DNA of 64,000 nucleotides from Acanthacorydalis orientalis (taxonomy: Eukaryota; Arthropoda; Insecta; Megaloptera; Corydalidae): positions 43,102,818 through 43,166,817 of the forward strand of contig CM068315.1 in the NCBI GenBank assembly GCA_034766995.1. Reading direction: 5' to 3'. Below are positions 44,178 through 56,465 of the stretch, piece after piece. The position numbers and the translations under genes are program-made. The notes under the pieces are model-generated. The model was not told where the DNA came from. It made no database searches and saw nothing but the letters and a program-made list of their open reading frames with translations. Within the stretch, counting starts at the first letter, position 1, and every line of letters starts with the position of its first letter.

Positions 44178-45840
44178 TAAATTTTTAATATTGACTTATT
44201 CAGCAGTTTTGATTAGAAAAAAAAATGTTTGTGTAATAAAAAAATAATTTATTTATGAAAATATAAAAATTAAATTATTTAGAGAAATTTAATTATATTT
44301 TTTTAAGCGATTTATACTAAATATATAAATATTTGATTATCATTTCTCTCGAGGAGTTCTGTTATAAATTTGGTTTTTATATAAAATATTTGAAAACTGT
44401 CGAGTGTTCTTCTTAGGTTCACTGTAATCTAATAAGATAATTTTATAATTCAAGACAGGAAACATGATCTCTTGTTATGACAGTCTCGTATAAAGGACTA
44501 ACATCTTCCTTGCGCACTCATAGTGACATTGTGGTCCTTTCATACCTGTGACATAAACCGCAAGTGAACACTTGGATGAACTCGTCTATTGTTGACATAA
44601 TTGTTGATCCATAGAACCTTGTTACGTTACACCTGCAGCTGTTTAGTTAAGAACTTAAGGTAAATCATAATCAGTCAAGTAAAGCTAAGACAATGTTTAT
44701 TATATCCCAGTCACCAGCTCTATGAGAAAACAGTATAAGTTCTTAAAAAAATCTACATAATATAATATAAGTTCTTTATTAAAAACATGTCAAAGAAAAT
44801 TGTATCAGATAATGAAAACCATCACTTATTCGTCCTGTATGCTGGCCGTGTGCCAAAACAACAGTCACGTCATGAGAAATGGCATTTCATGTATACATAG
44901 TTGAATAAGAAAATTAAATTTTTAATATCCACGTTTAAATCAAACATCATAACAATACAGCACAGGAAATAAATTGAAAATGAGTTATTGATTTTCACAA
45001 TTTATTAATATATATTTCTTATGAAATGACATTCGTTCAAAAACGTTCTCGTATAGAAAATATTCAACAATTTAGCATTTATTCAGATATTAATTCGTTG
45101 CGTTTTGCTATCGGTTCTTGTTTTTATTTTCGATTTTAATCGTTTTAATGCATTTGTATATTCTACTTATTTATGGTTTCGAATTGAATGGTGTCGCTTG
45201 ACTTTTAGATTTTTATTTATTTTAAATACATTTTAATTAAACTCAATATATCATGAAACGAAAAACATTTCACCAAAAAAAAGGTGTATTGTTTATTTGA
45301 TTATATTTTCTAAACACAAAGTATATTATTTTTAAATCATTAACCAAATTTATTTTGGCAACAATTTCAAGAATATACTTGATTCTTAAATGTACTGTTA
45401 TATTTTATGCAATTTACATTGATTTAAATACTATCCTTCAAAATAAATATTTTTAATGAATAAAAATAATAAATAGAATATTTATTTTATCCCATTCATA
45501 AACACAGATATAGAGAGAAATTAAAACGAACAGTAAAGTACAAAAAATCAAAAAATATATAATTATGACTATTCACAGATCACAAATCTCTATTCTTTTC
45601 CTACATATCTCTTAATTTATTAACTGTGGACAGATATTTCCGTTATTAAAGTTTTATTGATCAGCTGCGAATGACGGAAGTAACCATTTGATTGTGATTG
45701 ATAGCAACTTTGTTTTAAAGAGGAAAAAAGGTAAACAAAAATGGTTAACTAATTGTCCTAAAAATTAAATTTACCTCCGATGTTAGAAAATGGAAACTAA
45801 GACACTCCTGTCGCAGTTATTAGGTTCATATCTCCAAAAT
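44178..45840. other. AT-rich stretch with a GC-richer patch at 44.45-44.70 kb
   Basis: The patch includes CTTGCGCACTCATAGTGACA and CTTGTTACGTTACACCTGCA. No long frame and no repeat partner were found. Confidence 0.35.
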
Positions 45841-46160
45841 TTACAATTATTTTTTATGAATTTATAATTTCTTAGGTGATTTTTTCTTTATCCTATAAAC
45901 CACAGAAAAACTCTGATTAAAAATGTTCAATAAATCATTATTAAGAGACGATGCTTGTTTCGACAGACGCGGATTTTCAGGGAAAATTCTTCAAGAGAAC
46001 TTTCAAAAATAGTTTGAGATGGCATTGCTGTAGAAATGAACATAAACGACAGTAGAAAATAATCAATAATAATTTATTGAATCTTTTTGATCGAAAAATT
46101 TGATGTGGCTTCTGGAGTGAAAAAAGAATTCCATTGTGAAAGTGGTTGAAAAATTTGTGA
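45840..46160. repeat. Palindromic dispersed repeat, copy 5
   Basis: The left arm is TAAACCACAGAAAAACTCTG, then TTAAAAATGTTCAATAAATC. The right arm is ATCAATAATAATTTATTGAA, then TTTTTGATCGAAAAATTTGA and CATTGTGAAAGTGGTTGAAA. The centre (45945-46020, ACGATGCTTGTTTCGACAGA and onward) does not match other copies and may be an insertion. Confidence 0.65.
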
Positions 46161-47282
46161 TCTTTATAGTAAGTGTATTTATACAAATATATCGAATAAG
46201 AGATAAGAAAGAAATTCCAGATAATATAGGTAATTAAGTGAATGTTTTAAAAGAATTTGAAGTGTTTTGAGATGGATTATTTAAGAGAGGAGATAATTTA
46301 TTAAAAATCTTAAATATAATTGTAATAAAAAACACAAGATATTAAAAAAAAGTTATTTCAGAGTCAATACTTTTTATATAAAAATTTCAATGAACTCATT
46401 GAAAAATATTTATCTTCTTTCAATCCAATATCACCTCTAAAAACTATCAGAATAAATTAAAATCTCCATTCGTTCGACTTTTATTAAAATAACATTCCGT
46501 GCGAGATTTTTATCAACATAAAAATTATACAGTTCTTTTCACATAATAAATAAAACTGTCTTTCATATTTCAGTGAAAATAAACATTCGCTTGATTAAAT
46601 TCCAATATATAATATTTAACATAAAAAATAAATCTTTTCATCGTATTAAAATGTGTAGTTTTTTTTTTAAAAAAAAAGAAATATAAATAATATAGTACAA
46701 CGAAAATAAATATTTTTTTTCATTTCGTACTCACATTTTTCGGTAATAATCATTTTTCATGATTTTGTATCACTGCACAGACTTTCAATAAATTCGCTAC
46801 CTAGTGATTTATGAACAGTAATTAAATCATTATCTACAGATATACACCCGTTTGAACTGTCGGATTTTTTTAATTCATACTCTAGCCATATTTTAAACAG
46901 ATAATTTATGCTACACGGTTCTAAGTTTACAATAAATACAGAGTAGTGTGTTGTAGTACGTTTATATCTTTTATAAAATATTAATGCCACTTAATATTAA
47001 CCGTTTAGATGGTATTCTTGATAATCTCATTTCACTTTTTACTCTTATCAAAAGTTACATTTTATTTTCATCCAAATTTCTGACAGTGTTTATGTGTTTA
47101 TTGGAATAAAAAAATCAAATACGGTTTATCAATACATACATCTGAATTTTTATTTCTCGATCATTCATTTGAGGAATTTTAAAATTTCATATTTGTTTTT
47201 TCTTGTATGTATAATATATAAATTATACACAACTGATAATCAGTATAATTTTTTGTCAATTTTTTGAAATTTTACGGAACAT
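46161..47282. other. AT-rich stretch, nothing recognised
   Basis: A minus-strand frame 46990-46757 has a slightly mixed composition (SCSINYLFKIWLEYELKKSD-like) but no ATG-supported exon structure that I would defend. Confidence 0.4.
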
Positions 47283-47327
47283 TTATATACATATACATAT
47301 ACATATACATATATATATATATATATA
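47283..47327. repeat. (ATATAC)n/(AT)n microsatellite
   Basis: Four ATATAC units followed by an AT run. Confidence 0.95.
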
Positions 47328-48180
47328 AATATTGAATTGCTCTTTATATTTATATTTGTAAATTTGTTATTATAATACAGAATATTTAATTATTTTTTTT
47401 CAGTTCAAATAATTTACTTATGAGATTATCAAAATTTTTATTATTCTTCTTTCTTTATATACACCTATAATAATTTAGCATTCGAAATAATTTTATCCTG
47501 CTGTATCCTTTTCTATTTGTGCTAAATTATCGTAATTAATGATTACATAATCTTCATTAAACAAACTATAATCATTAATTATTTGCGATTTTTCAATTGC
47601 TATTACTGTTTACTTTATACAACTCTAGAATAGACTAAGAAGCAGATCCAATACTGAAAATATCATAATTAACACATAATATTCATAATAAAATACAAAA
47701 ATTAATTTCTGCTACTTATCATTGACTAAGCAAGCTTTTATTCTTTAATTTTTGTCTTGAAAATAGTCTGAATGTACTTCATAATTCCAATATAAATATT
47801 ATGAACATAATTTTTATTCAGAAGACTTAAACTTTAATATATAATCTGAATCATATATTTTTTGCAACTATAAATAATTATTTAATAATATTAGAGTTAG
47901 TTAAATCAATGTAATATGTAGTCTAAAAATAAAATGAAATAATAGTATGATAAAATTTATCATTTATTCTAACTTATGTTCAAAACCTGAAACGTATTTT
48001 TTTCTTGTATTTCTTACATTATTAACTTTGTAAATAGTTTAATCTGCAGTTACTTTTTATAAAATGAAAAAAATGTACTCGTATATAGAAACTTGTAAAA
48101 TGTAAATGTCCGTTTAGATATTCGTACTGTTATATCAACTCAAGCCGATAGAGTTGCTAGTGTTGTATGCCTCCATTTTA
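47328..48180. other. AT-rich stretch, nothing recognised
   Basis: The complementary words ATTAATGATTACATAATCTT and AATCATTAATTATTTGCGAT (47540-47590) form a loose dyad. Confidence 0.4.
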
Positions 48181-48184
48181 CATG

Positions 48185-48460
48185 AGCCAATTTTAATGAG
48201 TTTCCAGTATTGTAATCTGTGGTATTTGTTTAAATTTATTTTCACAAATAAGTTTTTCTGTCACCAACGGTTTTTTTAGATCAATAATGTTTAATAATTG
48301 ATCATTGATCATTTTTGATTGAAAATAATGCCATCTCCTTCGAAACGCAAATAAGTAGCAATCAAAAATTATCAATGATCACATACAAAAATTTTTTTGA
48401 TTAAAAACATTTCTGTGGTTTGTTGATTGGGTGAACAATTTGTTTGTGCCAGAAGTTTAA
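48185..48460. repeat. Palindromic dispersed repeat, copy 6
   Basis: The left arm is TTTATTTTCACAAATAAGTT, then TTTAATAATTGATCATTGAT. The right arm is AATCAAAAATTATCAATGAT, then AAAAACATTTCTGTGGTTTG and GTGAACAATTTGTTTGTGCC. The centre has CTTCGAAACGCAAATAAGTA. Confidence 0.7.
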
Positions 48461-49617
48461 AATAATATTTTTTTTAATTAATTTTATTATATTATATTTT
48501 ATTCTAACAATTTGTTTAAATACGTTATATAATTTTTTAAAATTAACAAAACTGTTTAATTAGGACATAAATAATTATATGTTACTTATTTTTTCATGAA
48601 TTTCTGTTATCATTGATTATATATTTCTTAAGAAAATATTTTTTAATTTAAATTTTACATTTGATAAAACAACATTATTTAAAAAAATCTTGATTTACAG
48701 AAAAACATAATTTATTACATTTTACTCATTTAAATAGCATAGTTATATTTCAAAGAGAGAATAATTTATTCCATTAAAAAATCCATAGAAATATACAATA
48801 CAAATTTCATCAAATAAATACAAAATTAACCACACCGTTCATTCCAATTTAAAAGGAACCGCTCACTCATTATGTTTTCTTCTGTGTCAAAAAGCTAAAT
48901 GAGAAAGAACGAAACAATTCGTGTAAAAACAACACAGGCCTTGTATTTTCCACCTTTTCGTACATCAGATAAAACTCGATGAAACAGAATTACAAAATAC
49001 GTTTTTATTGTTCTGTCGCCCTTGCAAATAACAAGTATCTATCTGTTACATACGCTATATTTGAATTCATTACAAGAGGTCTTCTTGGCACTTAATTACA
49101 AAAATTATCAATTTTTAAACGCGCATTATTCAAATTCGTCGGTACCGTTGTGTCTGTTTGTATTTCGTTATCTCCGTGCACAGATCTGCTCGAACCGCTT
49201 TTGTTACTTTGAAAAGTCGAGTTTTTTTTTGTTATTTCAGACGTATTGTTGACACTGCAGATTAATTCTTTACTTACCACCTTTCGTAGACGTACGAATG
49301 TGATACGGATTCGTTTTTACTTTCTGTTTCTATACTTTTTTGAATAGATTAGATACAGTATAATGTTTCTTCTCTTCGACTCGTTTCACATACAAATTCC
49401 ATATTAAAAGCAATTTATATTAATTAAATATTGTTCATAAATATAATTTAATTTCAATGTATAATTAGTTTTAACACGAATGCCATTCTCAGGTAGACGT
49501 TTTCAATTATCAGTTTATATTTATATTAATTGATGACTTTTTAGTTTAAGTATTATATTAGGAACATAACAGAATATTTACTTGAACTGAATATACATTA
49601 TTTAAAATGTTTCCTTT

Positions 49618-49621
<4 letters not shown>
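48461..49621. other. AT-rich stretch with a GC-richer patch at 48.84-49.35 kb
   Basis: On the minus strand GGTG|GTAAGTAAAG (49274-49265) is a strong donor, preceded by ACATTCGTACGTCTACGAAA. This would end an exon lying at 49275-49330. No start, acceptor or recognisable peptide could be fixed, so no exon is called. Confidence 0.3.

Positions 49622-49654
<33 letters not shown>
49622..49654. repeat. (AT)n microsatellite
   Basis: An uninterrupted AT run of about 16 units. Confidence 0.96.
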
Positions 49655-49656
<2 letters not shown>

Positions 49657-49982
49657 CCTTATATATGGATTTCTTTCGGATAAAACGTACGAATTTATAA
49701 GACATTTGTAAAAAGAGAAAAACTAAATAAACGCACATATTGTCAATAAATATTCTACGTACGAGTGAAACCCTGTCACGAAAAAAATAATTTATAACGT
49801 ACTAAAATATTTCTCTCATATATCAAATAATATTCCAGCAAAAAAAAAAATTCAGCACCAAACACATTCGTGGAATTTTGTTCCGTTCATCGACAATTTT
49901 TATTATAAACCATAGCGAAGTGAACGAAACAATACATTTTTATTACCTTCCTTTGCACATAACCCTATACAAAAAAAGTTTG

Positions 49983-49997
49983 TACATACACATACAT

Positions 49998-50062
<65 letters not shown>
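49983..50062. repeat. (ATAC)/(AC)n(AT)n compound microsatellite
   Basis: ACAT/ACAC units, then AT with one GTA break. Confidence 0.95.
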
Positions 50063-50361
50063 ATATGTATATGTTATACGTCAGTAAATATTTCCTTTAA
50101 AACAAAGTTTTGTTTTGCTTTGAAAATGACATTTAAAAACTAATCCCGAAACATAAACACAACAGAGAGTAGAAAACCGAATACTTTGTGAGTTGAAAAC
50201 CTAAAATAAATATTTGTTTGACTTACGTTCAGAATTTAAAATATATTTTCATCTGAAATGTGACCTTCATATTATTTGTTTTAATATCAGAAACAGTTAC
50301 AGTTGTTCAATAGTTGTTTGAAAGCCTCTTGTTTATTTAAAATATTCATATGGATTCGATC

Positions 50362-50366
<5 letters not shown>

Positions 50367-50427
<61 letters not shown>

Positions 50428-50448
50428 AAGAGAGAGAGAGAGAGAGAG
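50367..50448. repeat. (AT)n(AG)n compound microsatellite
   Basis: About 29 AT units, a GTAA break, then about 10 AG units. Same layout as at 7359. Confidence 0.96.
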
Positions 50449-50729
50449 TTGAATATGAATTAGAAAATTTAAATTAACTTGTCATAGAATTCGATTTATT
50501 ATAGCTTCTTTTGTATAGAAATTGAGACAGTGTTTGTCTATGTATATTTATCAGTTTTATGAATTGATAAATAATAAAATTTTCGATGAAAACTATTTAT
50601 AGAATTATATACAGATGTCTGAAAATTCACTCTCCATTTTAAAATTAGAATTGTCTCTAAACTGAAGGAGATATTGAACTGTTTTTAAGTGAACTGAAGT
50701 TTATTTATCTCTATAGCTAAAAAATGGAT

Positions 50730-51070
50730 TCGTCAATATGGCTGCATTTTATTCATTCTCTAATTGTTTGATACCGATCATGTGATCTCTGTTCTGATTG
50801 TTTGATATCAGTCACATGATTTGTTTCACGGTGTACAACGAAAGAGAGTATATGATTTCCGTGTGAAAGTGATCAATTTGTGTTCATTGAAGCTTTGGAG
50901 TAATTTTTTTACACATTTTAACATTGTCGGTTGTTATGTTAATTTTTATAAATTATTCCAATAAAAATTTCACAAATTCCTATAGGGGAGTGGTGAGAGC
51001 AAGGGGCAAACTCTCCGGGAATTAGAAAGCGCAGCGACCTGGGAGAGGAGTCATCATTATTTTTATACAA
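50730..51070 (+). repeat. CCAAT/E-box repeat, copy 3
   Basis: CTCTAATTGTTTGATACCGA, then TCATGTGATCTCTGTTCTGA and TTGTTTGATATCAGTCACAT are the two tandem units. These are followed by ACAACGAAAGAGAGTATATG and the GC-rich tail AGTGGTGAGAGCAAGGGGCA, CTCTCCGGGAATTAG. It is more diverged in the CCAAT boxes than the other copies. Confidence 0.6.
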
Positions 51071-51183
51071 AATAAAAATTTGTTCCAATTTTAGTATTTA
51101 ATATAAGCTTGAACGTGGTATGCACACTTCTGTGATATCACTGATACGTTTTCAGCATATTTCATGAAGAAATCGTATGATAT

Positions 51184-52081
51184 ATTGAGTTGATGCATGA
51201 GTTCGTAGCGTTCTTATTAAATTTTAAATTGATTTTTTTAAACAAACAAACTACATAAACTAATAAGATATTTTCCTCCATTGTTTACGATTGTCTCACA
51301 GTTTGTCTCACTCTGCCAGTTTTTCAATTCCACGTTAGAAGACATTCAGTTGTTTGGAGGTAAAGAAGCCGTTAAGCCAGTTTTTAAGAGCAGTATCATT
51401 ATTAAAGGAGATTTTTAGGAGATTGTTGGATAGAAAGAGGAAACGATAAAAATCGGATGGAGCAAGATCAGGAAAATATGGTGGATGTGGAATATCCTCT
51501 CAACAGAGCTCCTGAATAGCCGATTTTGAAATGTTAACAGAATTTGGACAGGCATTATCATGCTGCAAATTCACTTGATATCATCTTCCAGGTCGTCCTT
51601 CTTGAATTTAGGCCTTAAGGCGATGAACTTGTTAGGAATAAACCTCGGCAGTGTTGATTGACGTGGATTATTGTGAAATAAACGTTTAAACGGTCTTCAT
51701 AAAATTCGGATGGTCTTCCTGAACGAGAAGAATCATTCATGTTAAAATGGTGTCTCTTTAAAATGAGAAAATCATACTTTTTCCAATGGTATTCTCTCCG
51801 TAAACGTCACAAATGGTTCTAGCTGCTTCTGATGCCTTAACTCTTCAGTTAAACTCAAACAAAAACATATGTCTGAAATGTTCGTTTTTTTGTACTTGAT
51901 ACTCCATTTTTCTTAGACAACCCTTAACATAAACTTTCTACAAATTGAAAAATTCAAGAAGTGTTGAATAAAACAATACTATGATGTTAAAATGACATTA
52001 ACATATGTCAAAAAGATTTCTTTCTAAACCAATGTTCTCTTTGAAAACAAAAACGCTACGAACTTATGCATCAACCCAATA
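51184..52081 (-). mobile_element. mariner element, internally deleted
   Basis: Inverted ends: left TTGAGTTGATGCATGAGTTC with GTAGCGTTCTTA; right (reverse complement) TTGGGTTGATGCATAAGTTC with GTAGCGTTTTTG. The minus-strand transposase is partly readable. RHHFNMNDSSRSGRPSEF (about 51745) is the region after the first helix-turn-helix. The catalytic core includes HPPYFPDLA (about 51495). SFNNDTALKNWLNGFFTSKQ (about 51400) and RGIEKLAE (about 51330) mark the C-terminus. Parts between are missing and stops are frequent. Length is about 0.9 kb against ~1.3 kb for a complete element. Confidence 0.85.
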
Positions 52082-52319
52082 TTATATAATATTACGAATA
52101 TTGTTTTCAGTTTCATAGATGGTCATTTGGTTTGATTGATAAAATTATTTCTTTTGGTTCAATTCACTAGAATGAATTTGTATGGAACTAGGTTAAATCT
52201 GGACTTTGTAGGTTATTAGTTTAATGATTGATATTCTGTCCGTATTGAACGTAAATAGTTATCAATTCAGGTACTAATAGTTAGTATGGTAGAGCTTCAA
52301 CTTCGATGAAGCTACTGTA

Positions 52320-52525
52320 CTAAATTTACTTTCAGAAATGAACTATTCACTTACCCCGCAACCTTTAAAGGTGTTTTTGTATCTTTATATCATCGCCATC
52401 GAAATGAGTATCTGGAACATTAAAAAAATCATTTATTGACTTTTTTTGTGGTTTATGAAATGAAAACAATATCATTTGTGAACGTGAATTTAAACACATT
52501 ATGAGCACTGTATTGAACCGAAAAA
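52320..52525. repeat. Palindromic dispersed repeat, degraded copy
   Basis: Left outer arm TTTACTTTCAGAAATGAACT; right arm TTTTTTTGTGGTTTATGAAA, then TTTGTGAACGTGAATTTAAA. Much of the inner palindrome is lost. Confidence 0.5.
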
Positions 52526-52569
52526 ACTTAACAAAAATATAAATACTAAAAAAATAATTAGAATATATT

Positions 52570-52745
52570 TTTCAGCACTGCAGTTAAAATCACTTTCATA
52601 AATGAATTTTTCACTCACATCATAAATCAGAAAAAAATTGATCAGAAATGGTCTAATTAATTATTGATAATTTTTAATAATCGCTTATTCGCATTTTGAT
52701 AACGTTATCATCCGCAGAGAGTTAACGTACAGACAAATCCATGTT
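52570..52745. repeat. Palindromic dispersed repeat, left half
   Basis: The half runs as AAATCACTTTCATAAATGAA, TTTTTCACTCACATCATAAA, ATTGATAATTTTTAATAATC, GCTTATTCGCATTTTGATAA, TACAGACAAATCC. It gives the cleanest reading of the left arm. Confidence 0.65.
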
Positions 52746-52864
52746 TCTATTTTTTTACATTCTTGCGTTTGTTTGAGTAATATAACATTTTCAGTAGTGT
52801 TCAAATTGCCCGTAGTTCGACTCATTTCATACTAGTAGTAGTAGTAGAGAAATGAAAAGAGGAG

Positions 52865-53469
52865 TATAAATAAAACTTTTCGATAAAAATACCACCGGTG
52901 TAGAAATACTGATTTACACTTTTATTAATCAGAGCCGTTGAAACGGGCAACGCAATGTTTACGTGTATTATATATTGCTTTATTATACCGCAATGATTAA
53001 TGCCAAATGCAAATTAAAACAGTCCATACGAACGTAAAAACAATACGCCCGGGCATGGTATTTAAAGGAATGATAGACGAGGTGACGCATATTTTAGGGC
53101 GGGAGGAAAAACTGACAAATGTGCAAGACGTGAGTAGGGACATTTTGAGGCGGGATCGAAGGCGGGGGTGCAAGAAAACAAGTGACACTTTATTATACAC
53201 AATAAAACAAAGGCACTCATTGTGACAGATGCGAGTTCTTCGTTGCTTTGTTGTACACGGGATGGTGTGAGGTTATGGCGAGAGGGCGTTCACAACGAAC
53301 GACGGTGGGACGACGACGATGATGATGATAATGGACGAGCGGGAACGGCGGTAGGACACTGCGATATAGTTACGGTGCTTGGTGGCAGCGCTGGTTACTG
53401 GAACGACTTTAAATGTGACAAGAGGTGGGATAATCACATGCACTTGTGGGGGATGTCCTGTTTTAAGCT
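52865..53469 (+). other. GC-rich candidate exon with TATA box and strong donor
   Basis: A TATAAATA lies at 52865, and the sequence from about 53005 to 53470 is unusually GC-rich for this window. It ends in a near-consensus donor, AAGCT|GTAAGTAG (GT at 53470). Two overlapping + strand frames are open. The first, 53007-53225, has many charged residues (MVFKGMIDEVTHILGREEKL, from an internal ATG at 53055). The second, 53222-53473, is open up to the donor and includes an Asp run (GAC/GAT triplet repeat) and GYWNDFKC. No ATG starts the second frame, and I cannot join the two without a frameshift or splice. It could be a 5' UTR exon, a coding exon or a GC-rich regulatory island. Confidence 0.3.
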
Positions 53470-53793
53470 GTAAGTAGTGCTGGGCAATTTGAAACGGAAA
53501 AAAACGAAGCTTACATAAAATTTACGACGATGTAGTCGTTGGTCACGTTTAAATTATATCAAATTTGACTTACTGTTATGTTAGAACTGATGTTAGTACA
53601 TCGGATTATTAGAATATGAATATGCATCGATCTGTTTTACTACGAATACAGTTCGGTTATTTGATTATGTATATTGGACACGATTTTTTTTTTAATCGAA
53701 ACAGTCAATTAACTGTACAAATATCCTTAGTTGATAACAATTATGTAAAAAGTTCAACTGGATAATAAACCGAATCATTTTATTGTATTTATA

Positions 53794-55061
53794 TAAAGTT
53801 GGTGCAAAAATAATTGCGGTTTTTACGTACCGAGTATAAAAACGCATATATCAGTTAAAAATTATATTTATTAATCAAAATAAAGATCATTGGTTAGGAC
53901 ACATTTCTCCCAACAGAAAACAACTTTGTTTATTGCTACAAGATAGAATTCTAGAGACCTGGAATTAACGAATTTTTCTAAAGCGTTTTGAGCTGATGTT
54001 TGATTTTTGAAAACCTTCTCTCGTAGGAAATTACTCAAATATTAAAAAAAATGATAATCTATCGAATACAGGTCCGGAGAATAAGGTGGGTGAAGTAAGG
54101 TTTCAAAACCCAGTTCATTTCATTTTTTTAAAGTCATTTTTGAGATGTGTGGTCGGACGTTGTCATGAAGAAGAATTGGTCCTCTTCGATTGACTAATGC
54201 TGGTCGTAAATGAAACAACTTCTCATGCATTTTTTTAATTTGCTGACAATATTTTTCTAATGTTATTGTTTCAGCAGGATTTAAGAAGCTGTAGTGAATG
54301 ATGCCACTTGCCGACCACAAAAAGTGACCATAATCTTTTTTTTCATGAATTTTCGGTTTTACAAACTGTTTTGGTGCTTCTCTTTAGTCTAGCCACTGTG
54401 ACGAACGTTTCCGATTGTTGTCGACAAACTACTTTTCATCACATGTGACAATACGATCAAAAATGATAATTTTTGTTATGCAAAAGAAGCGCAGAGCAGA
54501 CTTTGTTTCGCCGAATGACTTGATATTCGTTTAGTGCTTACGGCACCCATTTATCCAGGATTTTTGTTTTTTCAATTAGACTCAAATGTCGAACAAATGT
54601 TGAATGATAAACATTGAGTTCTTCTGCCACCTCTTGACTTATTTACGTGGGTGCACTTCAATAATGGTTCTTCAAGCATTATTGTCTATAGCTGAAGGAT
54701 GTCCACGACCTTCTTTATCATGAAAGCTTTCGTTTCCATTATGGAATTTTTGGAAAGAATGTTGAGCTGTACGTTCACTAATTGACTCTTCGCCAAAAAC
54801 AAATTTAATATTTCGAGCATTTTCTTTTGCTTTACGGCGGAATTTAAACTAAACCAATTTGCGTTTTCCATTACTAATTTAAGAGATTATATCCAATAAT
54901 ACCAAAGAATGAAAACAAAAGACGTAAGCTGAAATCAGTAGTGCTAATTTCATTGTTTACAATGATGTATCACATGATTATAACAAAAGATAATGGTAAA
55001 TAGAAAAATCGGCATCAAACTTAAAACGATACAGACCGCAATTATTTTTGCACCAACCTAA
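53794..55061 (-). mobile_element. Near full-length mariner (cecropia/Hsmar1-like)
   Basis: The terminal repeats are: left AAGTTGGTGCAAAAATAATT, then GCGGTTTTTA; right (reverse complement) TTAGGTTGGTGCAAAAATAA, then TTGCGGTCTG. This is the signature of the cecropia/Hsmar1 branch. At 1268 bases it is the size of a complete mariner, flanked by TA-rich DNA. Confidence 0.92.
53871..54871 (-). pseudogene. mariner transposase, broken
   Basis: The start is ATG 54871 (MENANWFSLN), and the natural end is TAA at 53871-53873 after WEKCVLTNDLYFD. That gives about 1000 bases, close to the ~345 codons of an intact mariner transposase. Recognised blocks are AQHSFQKFHNGN-like sequence in a shifted frame near 54760-54700; MWSASGIIHYSFLNPAETIT (about 54320); HLRPALVNRRGPILLHDN with the second catalytic Asp (about 54200); and NVRPHISKMTLKK. 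The PHPPYSPDL-like segment with the third Asp is expected near 54080 but is obscured by frameshifts. Several frameshifts and stops make it inactive. Confidence 0.88.
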
Positions 55062-55104
55062 TATAATAAAAAATCACTTATTTTTTCAAATGGAAAATTA
55101 ACAC

Positions 55105-55410
55105 ACTTCTGATACTGTTACTAAATTCACTACCAAATTGAATTATTTTTTCACACTACGAGCCACAAAATTTTCTTCTGATCACAAATGTTCAATAAAT
55201 CATCTTTGATCACTGGCACACGTATAAAAAATGTAGATTTTTCTATTCCTTGCCAATCTGAAGATGATAGAATTGCCATTTAAATACGCACGAGGAACAA
55301 TAAAAAATGATCAATAATGATATATTGAACATTTTTGACTAGAAACGCTTTTGTGATTTGTGAGGAGAAAAAAATTATGAAGAGGTTAAATCAATTAAAA
55401 TAATGTGTTT
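55105..55410. repeat. Palindromic dispersed repeat, copy 7 (complete)
   Basis: Outer and inner arms are present on both sides: ACTAAATTCACTACCAAATT, ATCACAAATGTTCAATAAAT, centre AATCTGAAGATGATAGAATT, then AAAAATGATCAATAATGATA, TTGAACATTTTTGACTAGAA and GTGATTTGTGAGGAG. It begins only about 45 bases past the mariner end at 55061. Confidence 0.75.
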
Positions 55411-55574
55411 TACTGATGGTATTCATCCATTAAGATCATATATGTCTATTAATCACTATTAGTACCAGCATGTGTGGCATCTTTAGGTAAATTTTAGAGT
55501 CTACATTCAGATTGATTTGTTATTTGTGTGCTACGATTGTTCCTTGTAAAATTTTATTTTTATTAGAACATTTC

Positions 55575-55835
55575 CATAATAAAAAATATTGTTTTCGCTC
55601 AAAAGTGTCCAATAATTGATTATTAATTATTGTTCATAGGCATTAGATGTCAATTTCGTTGTAGACAGAACGATAAAAGATTTGTCTGTACATTAATTCT
55701 TTGAAAATGATAGAATCGTCATTGTAATGTGTATTAGGAAAAATGACCACTTAATATTTAGACATTTTTAACTAGATTTTTCTAGAATGGTTAGAGTGTA
55801 AAACTTTCGGAAAATGAATTCAGTCAGAATGATGC
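55575..55835. repeat. Palindromic dispersed repeat, copy 8
   Basis: TCAAAAGTGTCCAATAATTG, GATTTGTCTGTACATTAATT, CTTTGAAAATGATAGAATCG and TCATTGTAATGTGTATTAGG. Right arm: CACTTAATATTTAGACATTT, then GAATTCAGTCAGAATG. Confidence 0.7.
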
Positions 55836-56465
55836 AAACATTTTTATGGTTTGGATAATATTTTAATAATTTCTTTTCTAAGATGTTGATTCTTTGATGA
55901 CTGATTGATTATTTAGGGTTTGAGGATAACGGATAGATCGATTCTTCGAAATACATGAATATTAGTAATTCAATGGTTATTTTTATAAATAAATTGTGTA
56001 AAGTTATTTTACGGAATGTTCGTTTCACAATAGATGAGAATAAGAAAATAAATAATATACTGTTTTTGAAAACTTATTATTTACATTTTTATTCTTTGAT
56101 TTAAAGTTTTATTCGAGATTTTAAAGAGTGGAAAGTAAGTTTTATAAATTATAATTCTTTCAGTAAATTAAATGCACTATAATTTTAATTATAGAGTTAA
56201 AATATTTGAATCAAATGATTCAATAAAACAAACTTGTTAGAATGAAAAAACATACCAAATTTTTAACGAAATTGTATGATGTATACGATAACATCTCATA
56301 TAAAATTAATTTTGATTATTTTTTTTATTTAATATTTTCTTCCCTTAAATATTCATCGACTAGATGGATCAAAGATTTTCTATAAATTTTCATTATTCTG
56401 AATATTTTAATTACATATATGAATATATAATATATTTATGGAACAATATATTATTTTATAAAGAA

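Noticed and set aside
53222..53469. GYWNDFKC resembling the WND motif of C-type lectins
   Set aside because: Only the one short motif matches. The required upstream cysteines, WIGL-like block and final cysteine spacing are absent.
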